From: Scleromitrula shiraiana
Taxonomy: Eukaryota > Ascomycota > Leotiomycetes > Helotiales > Sclerotiniaceae
Direction: 5' to 3'
DNA length: 64,000 nt
NCBI GenBank assembly: GCA_028455995.1
Contig: JABELC010000004.1
Location: 3,036,501-3,100,500, forward strand
Every line of letters starts with the position of its first letter. Within the stretch, counting starts at the first letter, position 1. The notes under the pieces were generated by a model that ran no database searches, was not told the DNA's origin, and saw only the letters and a list, made by a program, of their open reading frames with translations. Of this stretch, positions 11,688 to 22,258 are shown piece by piece. A program made the translations under genes and the position numbers.

Positions 11688-12551
11688 ATGAGTGGACACG
11701 GAAATGCCTCCACACCGCCAATCGTTCCCATCCTTTCTAGTGGTATCGCTGGAGGTGTAGAGGGTGCAGTTACATATCCATTCGAGTTCGCAAAAACCCG
11801 AGTGCAGCTTCACACAAGTACTGAAGTTAAGCTGCCGCGAAATTAATTCCGAATTGTGAGCCAAGTATACCAGCAGGAAGGTCTGCGAGCTATGTATAAA
11901 GGATGCGGTGCTTTGGTATTTGGTTCCGTAGGAAAAGATGCAGTGCGATTTGCGTCATTTGATAGCATTAAAAATGCTTTCAGAGATCCTGATACGGGTG
12001 TCCTTTCTCCAGGGAGGTATATGCTAGCAGGTATGGCGGCGGGAGTTGCAGCCAGTATATTTGCAGTTACACCTACTGAGCGGATCAAAACCGCACTCAT
12101 CGATGATGCTAGGTCTACGAAAAGTTATACTTCTACTATGCATTGTATACGTACGATTCTCCAGGAGGATGGATTTATTGGTCTATACCGAGGTTTCATA
12201 GGCACGATGTTAGAGAAAGCATCTGCGACTTCTTTTCGAATGGGTTCATATAACATTATCAAAGATTTCGAGGCCGTACGAGATATTCCGCAGAACACGC
12301 TTGTAAACAGGTCCGTGGCGGGGGCGATCACAACATTAGCTACACAACCCTTTGATACGATCAAAACGAGGAGTCAATCAGCTCGAGTAACCACCACCAC
12401 GCAAGCTATCGTGAGCATCATGAAAGATGGAGGCGTGCGAGCTTTCTAGAGAGATACCGTAATGAGATTATCCCGAACGGTGTTCAGCGGCGGGGTAGTC
12501 TTCACAACCGCTGAAGCGGTTGCTAAAATGTTAAATCCTATCTTTGCATAA
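11688..12551 (+). pseudogene. CTP1: Mitochondrial tricarboxylate (citrate) carrier, SLC25 family, two nonsense codons
   Basis: Family role: exchange of citrate/isocitrate for malate across the inner mitochondrial membrane, supplying cytosolic acetyl-CoA. A single 287-codon frame runs from ATG 11688 to TAA 12549 and aligns over the whole carrier. All three signature repeats are visible: YPFEFAKTRVQ, TPTERIKTAL and QPFDTIKTRSQ. The frame is broken by TAA at 11844-11846, where family members have NPF, and by TAG at 12447-12449, where RAFYRGT is expected and a Gly-to-Asp change follows. No intron can remove either stop. The sequence between is well conserved, so inactivation looks recent. The TIR element lies 124 bp upstream. 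Confidence 0.85.
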
Positions 12552-13012
12552 CGACAACAAATTTACGGAAGCGTTGCCTGATCACACCGCAGATCTTTTT
12601 TCTCCCATAGGCTCATATGAATTTCCATGGTTATATCTGTCACGTCGCACAGGGTCCTCCATGTTACGTGAAGAAGTTCCACAATCGCTGTTGGAGCGTG
12701 GAATCAGAAGTTCTCCGCTTCCATATCATGGTTACTCCAAATACCATGTGATGCGATGCGGTATGATTGATATCCTTAACTATCTTGTTTGCGAGAGTCA
12801 CTCAGATTCTGACAGCTGGGTTTGGGTTTGACAACAGCTCAGAGATCCCTTCATACGGAAATAAGCATGTATATGCATATAAAAGTATTTGTTAAGAACC
12901 GAACTTTTCGTCATGTTTCATATTTTTCTGGTTATAATATTCCATCCATACCAATCGATATAAGGCGCAAAAATATTCAACAGAGCATACCGTCACGGCA
13001 CGAAAGCCTGAC
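12552..13012. other. Intergenic, no supported gene
   Basis: An open frame at 12544-12831 has no recognisable domain and overlaps the end of the carrier pseudogene. I do not call it. Confidence 0.4.
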
Positions 13013-13186
13013 ATGCTCGACCTCATTCCCACACTACTCATCGGCACTACCATCATATTTCTCAGCACATTCTACCGCCGACGAGAGCGCATTGAACCTC
13101 TCGTCATGTACGGTAGTATCGTGAACGAAGAGGGACAACAGCCAGTTACTCCCAAGAACGACAGTACGAGTGGCCTTGCAGTATAA
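13013..13186 (+). CDS. Short ORF, predicted single-pass membrane peptide (57 residues), unknown
   Basis: Starts with ATG in a reasonable context (CTGACATGC). The N-terminus MLDLIPTLLIGTTIIFLSTF is one convincing transmembrane segment followed by a basic RRRER stop-transfer cluster and a polar tail with PVTPKN. That topology (N-out or lumenal, C-cytosolic) is plausible for a small tail-type membrane protein. I do not recognise a family. It could equally be the last exon of a larger lost gene, or chance. Confidence 0.35.
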   Translation: MLDLIPTLLIGTTIIFLSTFYRRRERIEPLVMYGSIVNEEGQQPVTPKNDSTSGLAV

Positions 13187-14233
13187 GTGTGTACTATTGA
13201 TTACATTGCGTTGCGTTGCGTTGCGATGGATTTGGCTGCTTCGGCGTTGTGTTGGACTGGTCGCTCTTTTGAAAAATCGCATGCATCCGATGCGTTCTTT
13301 TCAGGGTGCCAGGTACCTACCTGCTCCAGTCATTTCCTGCAAGATATTAACTTAACGATTGTTTTTGGCTTAGATTTTCAATAAATGCGACAGATTTTCT
13401 GCAGTTGTTTAGATTTGTAGGTGGGATTTGGGTATTTTGTTAAAATGGATTGTGTTGGAAATACCATAGGTGGTTTGCTTTGGAGATTTGTCCAGAGAGA
13501 TGCCAAATGATGTTATAGACGGAAGGTTTCTCAGAAATTGTTCAGACGAATAGCATAACGGCAAGATGGAAAGCCTGATAGTTGTTGGAGTTCTTTAGAT
13601 GGAGGATGGACATTGGTTTTGGAGCTATAGATGGTTTGGTATCAATGTCATGGCCTGGATCCAACTTGCATATCTGGCAGATTTGCGTTGACGTTAAGAG
13701 TATGTGATAGATATACATTTGGGAATATAGATGGATATGAATTGCATGAGGTATACGAATTCTACGTAATCTACGGCGCAGTTGATGAATGAGTCGGTAA
13801 TCTAATTTGATTGTTTGATTATTACTTAAGTATTCAGCATACAACTTCAATCAACAAGTTGATACCATGACCTGATTACTCGAGTCTTGGTTGAACAACA
13901 ATAATAATTAATCAACCAATCAGTCAGTCAATAGCTCAATAGTCCGGTTTTGTTGTTTCAATCTGAGTTGAATGATTTACATAGCAGATGACATGAATGA
14001 TGATCTGGCTTGATTGTGTGGTTTTTAGTTGAATAATTAGCAACGAAAAATCAAGCAGACCCCCAATTTTGATTTTATTGTTCTGGTTTTAGTTGAATAA
14101 TCAATATATCAAATAGATTAACCAAAAAAATCTAGTATAACTGTTTAAATTACAATTGAACAACTAGTACACTAAATCTTTTGATTGGAAGTTAGACATT
14201 GTCAGAGTAGTGAGTGGTTAAATAAAAACCCCC
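13187..14233. other. Intergenic, no gene seen
   Basis: Contains four TTGCG pentamers (13206-13225) and AT-biased sequence with several diverged copies of a TTTTAGTTGAATAAT-like motif (about 14020-14110). Open frames here lack domains. Confidence 0.4.
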
Positions 14234-14730
14234 TCATCTTGTACTTCCGCCCCCATATACTTCCTCTCCATCATATTTCCGTCCAATCCCCCACCCCCAC
14301 CCCCGCCCACCACTCGCCATCTGTGCAGCTGCAGAAAGCAACCCGTGCTCTCGTTCCAGGTGTAGCTTCAAACTGCTATACACACTCCAGATCTTTTTCT
14401 CGTCACAGCCCTCGTAGTTGCACTTAGTCGGCTTGTACTTCCCATGGGATTTAGTCATATGCTTTTAACGGCATTCCAAATATTAAGGATTGTAACATCA
14501 CCGCAGTCTTCCTTCCTACTACATTGCCGTGGCTGGTAGTCATGATCCTGGTGATGAGTGGACAATGCCTGTCTTCTTCTGAACAATCTTCCGCACACCA
14601 TTCTTTCACACTTGAACTTCATAGGTTCCTGCTCATAAGTTGGATCGTTCCATTGGCAGCATGGCAGATTCAAACGCAACTTCTCCCAAACGGAGAACCC
14701 TTCTGGATAACCTTGGCTATGGTTTCAGCA
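14234..14730 (-). pseudogene. C2H2 zinc-finger protein fragment with frameshift
   Basis: Two overlapping minus-strand frames together encode three Cys2-His2-like fingers. Upstream frame (about 14730-14455): a first finger around FKCERMVCGRLFRRRQALSTHH and the start of a second (CSRKEDCGDV). The second finger's histidines (H-MTKS-H) and the third finger (CNYEGCDEKKIW then LKLHLEREH) lie in another frame from 14458 down. One base is missing at the AAAGCATATG junction near 14458; adding it would make the KSHMTKSH spacing regular. No start codon in frame is visible upstream and no clear intron bridges the shift. Probably a decayed transcription-factor-like gene; a sequencing error is possible. 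Confidence 0.6.
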
Positions 14731-14945
14731 TTCAAAAAACCATAGCATGATTCCAGACCCTGTTGGGTGCTCCTTCTACAATGAAATCTCAAGACCAAGA
14801 CCACAATCTGTACAATCGGAAAAACCAGGCAAATGGCAATGAGCTACTGATTAATCTTCTTCCTTCTATAATTGCTACAACAAAAATCTACATACTAGTA
14901 AACATGATCAAATCTACATTCTGATCTCTATAAGAGCAGGAAGTA

Positions 14946-15885
14946 TACTCGGTTAAATTAAAATTGAAGCACGCGCAAATTACCAAAAGCCCTCAAAATC
15001 GACGATTTTATACAAATCACCTTTTACACCGATGTAAATAAATCGATCAATATTGAACTTCTAATTAAAATATAATTAATATCATTTTAATTATTTCAAT
15101 CAATTATATTAAAATATTATTTAACTTAACGTTTAATATTTAGATTTAAATTTACATTAATTTCTTTAATATTATTTATTAGAAAATAATGAAGATATAT
15201 TTGAATATATAGAAGAAGAATTATTGCAAGTTGATATAAATATTATATATATTAAAATGTATAAAAAATACAATATATTATAATAAAATTAAAAAAGATA
15301 TATATAATATTTATAACTATCAAGCATTATTATAACTTTGATTTTTAAAAATTATTAAAATTACTTTAAATTTATATATATAATAATTTATATTTTTATG
15401 ATCATTATATTACAATACTATTTAATATAATATTAATTTGAATAAGTTTTTAAGACTTTTAAGATTTTTGAAAGATTTAAAATATCTTTTTAATTTTAAT
15501 CAAGTTCTTTAATAATGATATATTGAATTTTAAAATATAATCTTTATATTAAATAAAAACCTTTTTTTATATATTCATATATATCTTTATTATTTTTTGA
15601 TATAGTAATTTGTTTTATTTAAATTGAATCAAAAATATAGTATATTAGTATAATTTTTATTTTATATTAAATTAAATATTATAAATTTTGAAATCATTAT
15701 TCAGTTCTTAATTTTTAATAATAAATTCTTAAATATAAAAATAATTCATATTTAAAATCTTAAACAATTCTATTAATAATTAAATAATTTATTTACATCG
15801 ATGTAAAAAGTGTTTTGTACAAAATCGTCGATTTTAAAGCGATTCGCTTATTTTATACATGTTTCAATTTTAATTTAACCGAGTA
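14946..15885. mobile_element. AT-rich foldback/TIR element, 940 bp, about 95 bp inverted repeats
   Basis: The left arm TACTCGGTTAAATTAAAATT (14946 on) is complemented by TTCAATTTTAATTTAACCGAGTA ending at 15885. The match continues inward through an AAAATCGACGATTTT palindrome and a TTTACAYCGATGTAAATAAA block (about 15040 and 15797). The middle is more than 85% A+T with no ORF, consistent with RIP. The arms keep enough G+C to be aligned. The element starts about 190 bp beyond the zinc-finger remnant. Confidence 0.8.
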
Positions 15886-18240
15886 TTACTAGTAATATTA
15901 TAAATAGTTATATATAATTTGACTATATTAATAATATAATATATATTATATTAATAATAAGAATCAATATAAATATAATTTAAAACTTATAAAAATCTTA
16001 TATTTATTAATAATTATAAACATATTGTTCAAGTTATATTTTTTTCAAAAAAATTATTTTTCTGAATCAAGTATTTTATTACTAGTAGTACATCAGCAAA
16101 AAGAATATTGATCAAAAAAATAAAGATCTTTCGTATAGATTACTTATATTAATGGATATTAATAATTGTTAATTACTAGTAATTATTAATCGAATATCAA
16201 GTTGAATTGTATAATAAAAATATATAATTATAATTGTTAATAGATTTATTAATTATATATAAAAAATAATAAAAAAATATATTAATAAATAAAGTTTGAT
16301 TAAATAATATTAATAATATAATTTTTATTAATAATATAATTTTTATTAATAATATAATTTTTATTAATAATATAATTTTTATTATTATATAATTTTATTT
16401 GAAGGTTTTATATAAATTTAAAATACATAAAGATTATTAATTTAAATTATTTATAATATTACATATAAAGATTATATAAAGTAATTTTATTATATTATGA
16501 TATTATTAAATCTTTTTTTAATTTGAATATTATACAATATTATTAATTATAAAAGAAATTATTATTTATTAATAAAATTAATCAATTTAATTAAGATTTA
16601 TATATATATATTAACAACATATTAATAAATAATAAAAGAAAGAATAATATTAATAATATTAAGAATATTTATAAAGTCAATAATTAATAATAATATAATA
16701 TCATGATTATATAAAGTAAATTCTATTAATTAATTAATAATAAATTATTAGTATATTTTTCTTAATTACTAGTATACTTTTACTAATTAATTATTAATTA
16801 GTTATTAATTAATTACAAGATCCATCTATTAACATAAATTAACTTCGATATACATTAAAGTCATTTTCATTATTTTTATAAATTTTTGATTATAAAGATT
16901 ATTCTTGTTTATTAATTAATCGAAATTTTTTTGTTGATGTATTATTATATAATTACATAAAAAATTTAATTAATAAGTTTATATACATAAAAAATTGATT
17001 TAATATATATAAATCAATATTTTTATAATTATTATTACTAGTCTGAGATATTCGATTAAATTATAATTGAAACACGTATTAAGTTATTAAATCATTTCAA
17101 AATCAATAATCTTATGTAAATTAACTTTTATATTGATATAACTTGAAATAAATCAATCAATATATTATTCATCAATATTATTAATATTGTTAATATCATT
17201 AATATCATTAATAAAGTTATTGATACTTTATACTTTTATTATTTATTATTTATCAATATATCATTCAACTTTTAAGTTAATATATATATATATAAACTTT
17301 AATTCAATCAATTAATTTTATTAATAAATAATCATTTTTTTTATAATTGATAATGATATTATTAAATATTTAAATTAATTTTTTTTTGGAAAAATCATAT
17401 GATAAAACTATTCTACATAATCAATTTTTTAAATACTAATAATTTTATATATTTTAAATTTATATAAAACTTTTAAAATTTATTAAGTTATCATAAAAAT
17501 TATATTATTAAAGTTATTTAATTAAAATTTATTTATCTCAAGTTATATATTTTTTATTATTTTTTATATAATTATAATTACAAGTAATATACTACTATTA
17601 TCAATATATAATTAGTAAATTTATTAATATCTATAATTATATACTTTTATTATAAAATATATCTTAATAATTGATTAACAATCAATTAACAATCATTAAT
17701 GTAAATAATCTATATAAATGATCAATATTTAATTGATTAATATTTTTTTTATTGATAATTATACTTTTATTATAAAAAACTTCTTAATAATTAATTAATA
17801 ATTAATTAATAACTATTGATATAAATAGTCTATATAAATAATCCTTATTTATTCGATCGATGTTCTTTTTGTTAATATAATTATTAATTAGTAGTTTTTT
17901 TGATTTCATTCTATTGAATATATTTGATATTATTACTATAGTATTTTAAAATAAAATTAATAAAGATGTTTTTAAAGTTTAAATATATTATAAAAGATCT
18001 AAGAAAGTATAATTTATAATATTTAAAGTTTTATTTATAGATAATATAGAATATATTGAATAATTTCAAGTTTCTATTTAAAAATTTATATTTTAGTATG
18101 TTAAATAAAATCAAGGTTTATATAGTTAAGTTATATAGAGATGATATATAAAATATTGAGTTTTATTATAATATTCAAGTTATTATTATGAAACTTTATT
18201 ATAGACTAAATTATGAATTTTATTTCTTACTACTAGTAGT
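15886..18240. other. RIP-type AT-rich block with relic TIR arm and an 18 bp tandem repeat
   Basis: Nearly pure A/T sequence with no long ORF. An 18 bp unit repeats four times at 16311-16382. At 17049-17165 there is a mutated copy of the left arm of the 940 bp element: TATTCGATTAAATT for TACTCGGTTAAATT, differing largely by C-to-T and G-to-A changes. I find no matching right arm before normal composition returns at about 18240. The block is therefore at least two decayed elements. Confidence 0.7.
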
Positions 18241-18803
18241 CTTCTATCCTGATTTGACCTTACCTTTTTACTTGCTAGCGTGGTTCGGATTCGTGATCTG
18301 AGGGGTTCCAAGGTTGATTGAGCCCAGCTGACACGATCATTATTCTTACATTAACTGTATATATGGCTTTACTCATAAATTGATATTCAATATTAAGACT
18401 CTAAGACTCTTTGATTGCTTGAGATGCATTTGTTATTTTTTATGCCGTGATCATCTAATATAGTCTGATTGCCTAAAGTACTTTGGTGATTTGATATTGG
18501 ATTAGATAGATGTAACTCGATAAGATCGTGCTTCAATTGTCTAATTAGGAAATGACCCATATATCGGCTTCTTTCTTGATGGTATTTGATTCTTTATCGC
18601 CATTTCCGAGTTCGCAAAGGATAAAGACGACTAGCCTTGAGCTTGGCTGAAGGATGAAAGAGAAGAAACAAAGACTTAGCAAAGAGCCGGACTTATCATT
18701 CTTTTGAAATAAAATAATTTTCTCATTATTGATTATAGTGTACTATCTTATGCCCCTTTTCATGATCTATTTGTAAAGTATATTAAACTATAGAATCGAC
18801 AAA

Positions 18804-20731
18804 ATGGCGCCATGGCCACCAGTTAGAAGTAATCCTCCGCAACTCGGTCTTGATTCCTGGCAAGATGTATTGTCTCTTCTAAAAAGAGAAAGGAAAGCTC
18901 GAGCCACCAGATCGCAAGCCTATGGTGCCTGGCTCAAGAGCGAGCCTTACTGGTCACCTATTTCACGAGTCGGAAAACATTGGGTCCCAAAGCGCATCCT
19001 TGGTAGTGGAGGCCAAGGTGTTGTTGGACACTGGAGATATGAGGGACCTAAAGAAGATGCACCAAAAATCGTTGACGTGGTTGTCAAGCAAGGCCCGGCA
19101 ACCATGAATGGGAGATATATTGGAGGATTGACGGACGAGGCAGCTATGCTGGCATTGTTTCAGCACGTTAATACCAAGCATGTCAATAAAATGTATAGAG
19201 AATTATATGTAGATTGGGGGACAAATTCAATAAACAAACTGGACATGGGTGAAGTCCATCGAATGTATCTAGAATTTTGCCCCGGGGGAGATTTGGCAGG
19301 ATGGATTACTAAGAAGAAAGAGATGTAAGACCATTCCAGTTGTGACGAACATAATGACTGACGAGATTGAGGTCGGCCGCAGTTGAGGAGATAGAGATAT
19401 GGGAGATATTTCACTGCCTAGCGTTATCGTTGTTGGTTATCGCGACCGGTAGTGAGAGTGTTAGCCCCAGAGCGCCTACTTGGCCCAGGGAAATATGTCA
19501 CTTTGACCTAAAATTTCAAAATGGTATAATATCTTCCAAAAAGAAGAGGAATGATATTCTAACAGACCAAAAGTTCTAATGGGCGAAAATACCATCGACA
19601 CAGAGCATGCCAATACTGCCCCGCACAAAGTAAGGTTTTCTCTCTCCATCAGATGATGCATACGCTAAATACTCAAACAGATCGCAGATTTTGGCCTTGC
19701 AAAAGAAGTGCCAGAAATACAGACCGAATATTATCACAAGGAAAATCGTGGACGTGGTACCTTCCCCTGGTTACTGCCTGTATGTTGTCCTCGCTTCGTG
19801 AAAATAAAAGGCACATTAAGTCCTCAGTAGTCTGACAACTTTGGAATTAGGAACAACTGCATCAATGGAGTATTAGCTTTACCCGACCTTGGCTGAGTAT
19901 GGTAAGTTGGTTGATCCAACATCCGGCACCTTGAATGGTATCATTGACTATCTCTAGCTCGGAGGATCTATGGTGCCTTTCAACAGATATGGAACAGCAA
20001 GCAACGTTTGGCAACTTGGTATGATGATGTGGTGTCTTATGTATTGCGAATACAACCCTCCGTTTGAAAATAAAACAATGATGACATACACGAGTACATT
20101 GTCTTCTGAATTGAGATCAAGCGGCAGAACAGTGGGGTGGAAAGCTGATATTGATGCGCAAAATCGAGTGGAAGAAGGAATTCCAGTTACACCTTCGAGG
20201 GCTCTACGTGCAATAATCGCAGAGTGCTGTCTACTGAATTCTCAAAAGCGCCCCAAGCCTGCGCAGTTAGTAAGAAGGACAAGAGCCGGATTAATGGCCG
20301 CTAGAAGACTAGCAGCAAAGTTGGGAGGACCAAACATACCACAACCACCAACAGCTTCTCCAGCAACAGCAACAACAGCAGCAGCTGGCGGGGGTGCCGG
20401 TGTTCCAGGTTTGGCAATTCTGGGCCAACTTCTAATTGCACCACCAAGACCAGTGGTACCAAAGCCTCATCATGGGCCGCTGATAACAATCGCTTGCATT
20501 GTAGAGACACCAGGTGGCTGGATCTACGGTGCAACTCATGATACAATTAAAATTGGAGGTCTGAAAGCTACCGATAGCTTCTACACACTCAAAATAAAAC
20601 TACGGGAAGCGGGCTGTCAAATACCTCTTCAGAACATGTTCCTCTACAATGGAAACTCGACATTTAGAGATGATCAAGCTATAACATTACTGGGAAGTGT
20701 GAGATATGTTCGAGTCAGGACAGCACGGTGA
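18804..20731 (+). CDS. Protein kinase with C-terminal ubiquitin-like domain
   Basis: Six exons (18804-19324, 19372-19523, 19574-19629, 19681-19779, 19851-19901, 19958-20731) give 550 residues. The kinase domain shows ILGSGGQGVVGHW (P-loop, residues 65-77), VVVKQG with K95, a catalytic loop HFDLKFQN (about 217-224; Phe replaces the usual Arg of HRD), DFGLAK (246-251) and a C-lobe with VWQLGMMMWCL. All residues needed for catalysis are present, so activity is likely. A low-complexity Pro/Ala/Thr linker leads to the last 80 or so residues. There TLKIKLREAGCQIPLQNMF, LYNG and a final YVRVR strand match the ubiquitin pattern (helix, IPxxxxxLxxxG, closing strand). The first acceptor (19371 or 19365) is uncertain by two codons; both keep frame. 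Function unknown. Confidence 0.8.
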
Positions 20732-21016
20732 GGATGATATTCATCCTACCTCGCTACAATAAGAACCATAGAAACGGGTATGGACACTTCAATGCATGTG
20801 GTATATGGTTGTTAGCGGGATGATATTCCAAGCCAATATTGAGTTCAACTCCGGTTGTGCTTATCTCTAGGTATATGAACTGTCAGAGAAATGAAGCAGC
20901 CAAGGTAGTAGAGCATTCATTGTCGTTGCAATGAGATTATAGCACACTTGCAGCACATCTTTGTGATCCGTACGTAGATCTTGTAGATGTATATTTTGAC
21001 ATGCCTTAGCATCACT
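20732..21016. terminator. Convergent 3' flanks of kinase-Ubl and GH16 genes
   Basis: 285 bp between two converging genes; presumably both 3' UTRs and polyadenylation signals. No specific signal is assigned. Confidence 0.3.
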
Positions 21017-21955
21017 TTACATCGCATGACCTTCTGGAGTATTATGCCAATCACTCTCAAATCGAACCCAACCACCAGTTGGCTCATCACACATCTTTAG
21101 AGAATGGATCTGCAAATCATAGACTCCGTCATCCGGTCTCCTTCCCTGACAAACATTTCCACCCATTGCCACATTAATAATAACCTGCCAATCATTCATT
21201 CTCCTCGTCCCCTCCGGTATATTCGCCTTCATAACCGCCCTCCCATCAATATACCAGACCATCTTCCCACCCACGCCATTCCCCGGCTGAGCCCACACAA
21301 ATTCATATGTATGCGGCACATGTGGCATATCTGGTATATTGCTCTCCACCACACGATGTTTATTCCAATCTTCCCCGTTGTAATGTCCCCAATGCAAACA
21401 AGTATGGTTAACCAAATCTCCATTCCAGCTCTCCATTATATCCACCTCACCATCGTTCGGCCACGTAAAAGGTTCTCGCGGGAGGAGCCAAAAAGCAGGC
21501 CATATTCCGGATGCGCATGGTGGTGTAATTGTTGCGACTAAGCTTCCACGATCCCTAGCAAGTGTTGTATGACTTGTGAGACGCGCACTTGTGAAATTTC
21601 CATTTGAAGCGATAGCTCTTAATATCAAATTTCCCCTTTCGTCGTGGAAGGAGTTTGAGGGCTCTGCGATATAGTTTTGTAATTCATTGTTTCCCCAGCC
21701 GTGTGCACCGAGTTGATGTCTAAAATTGTCGGAAACTAGAGTAGAAGGGGAGAAAGATGGATTCCAATATGGGTGGATTGAAGAGTAAGATGGTTTATTT
21801 AGTGGGATAGGAGGAGGGGCACCGGGTTGATGATGGTATTGTTGTGGTTGCGCGGGGTTATTTTGTGATGATGAGCCTGGAATTTGAAAGTTATGCTGAG
21901 CTGCAAAACCTTCAGCTCGAGCTTTCGCTTTACCTAAAATATCTTTGAAAGACAT
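21017..21955 (-). CDS. GH16-family glucanase-like protein without signal peptide
   Basis: Single exon, 312 residues from ATG 21955; the frame extends further upstream only through a non-ATG codon. The GH16 signature is clear: GEVDIMESWNG gives the ExDxxE triad at E170, D172 and E175, preceded by the jelly-roll strand SGIWPAFWLLP. Family members cleave beta-1,3 or mixed-linked glucans or transglycosylate cell-wall glucan. The N-terminus MSFKDILGKAKARAEGFAA is amphipathic and basic rather than a secretion leader, and a Gln/Pro/His linker (about 26-55) precedes the domain. Most fungal GH16 enzymes are secreted or GPI-anchored, so a cytosolic or unconventionally exported protein is implied. Confidence 0.88.
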   Translation of the reverse strand: MSFKDILGKAKARAEGFAAQHNFQIPGSSSQNNPAQPQQYHHQPGAPPPIPLNKPSYSSIHPYWNPSFSPSTLVSDNFRHQLGAHGWGNNELQNYIAEPSNSFHDERGNLILRAIASNGNFTSARLTSHTTLARDRGSLVATITPPCASGIWPAFWLLPREPFTWPNDGEVDIMESWNGDLVNHTCLHWGHYNGEDWNKHRVVESNIPDMPHVPHTYEFVWAQPGNGVGGKMVWYIDGRAVMKANIPEGTRRMNDWQVIINVAMGGNVCQGRRPDDGVYDLQIHSLKMCDEPTGGWVRFESDWHNTPEGHAM

Positions 21956-22175
21956 TTTATGATCCCGTATTATGAAGATTTGTATAGAATTTATGGAACA
22001 CAATAGGGATTGACTTGAATGTATTGGGGTTTAAAAAGTATTTGTTTTATGGAAAATATCCAGATAAATTTATTACATAGCAAGCAGGATACTGTATGAG
22101 ATGAGGAATGCGTCACCTCGCCTCAGAATTTGCGGGCCGACCCGCCAAGATCATGCCAAAATCAAATTTACAAGA

Positions 22176-22208
22176 ACGGGAGCGGGAGTGGGAGTGGGAG
22201 CGGGAATA
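22176..22208. repeat. GGGAGY hexamer run
   Basis: Five tandem GGGAGC/GGGAGT hexamers lie downstream of the 22259 gene's stop and upstream of the GH16 start. Possibly promoter-associated; no function assigned. Confidence 0.6.
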
Positions 22209-22258
22209 CCTGAGAAGTACCTAAGATCTTACAATTTCATGCTACAGTATAAAATCTG

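Noticed and set aside
18270..18340. tRNA-like GGTTCGGATTCG motif
   Set aside because: Resembles a B-box, but no A-box, acceptor stem or anticodon arm can be folded around it.
21104..21541. 145-codon plus-strand ORF
   Set aside because: Antisense to the GH16 gene, no domain.
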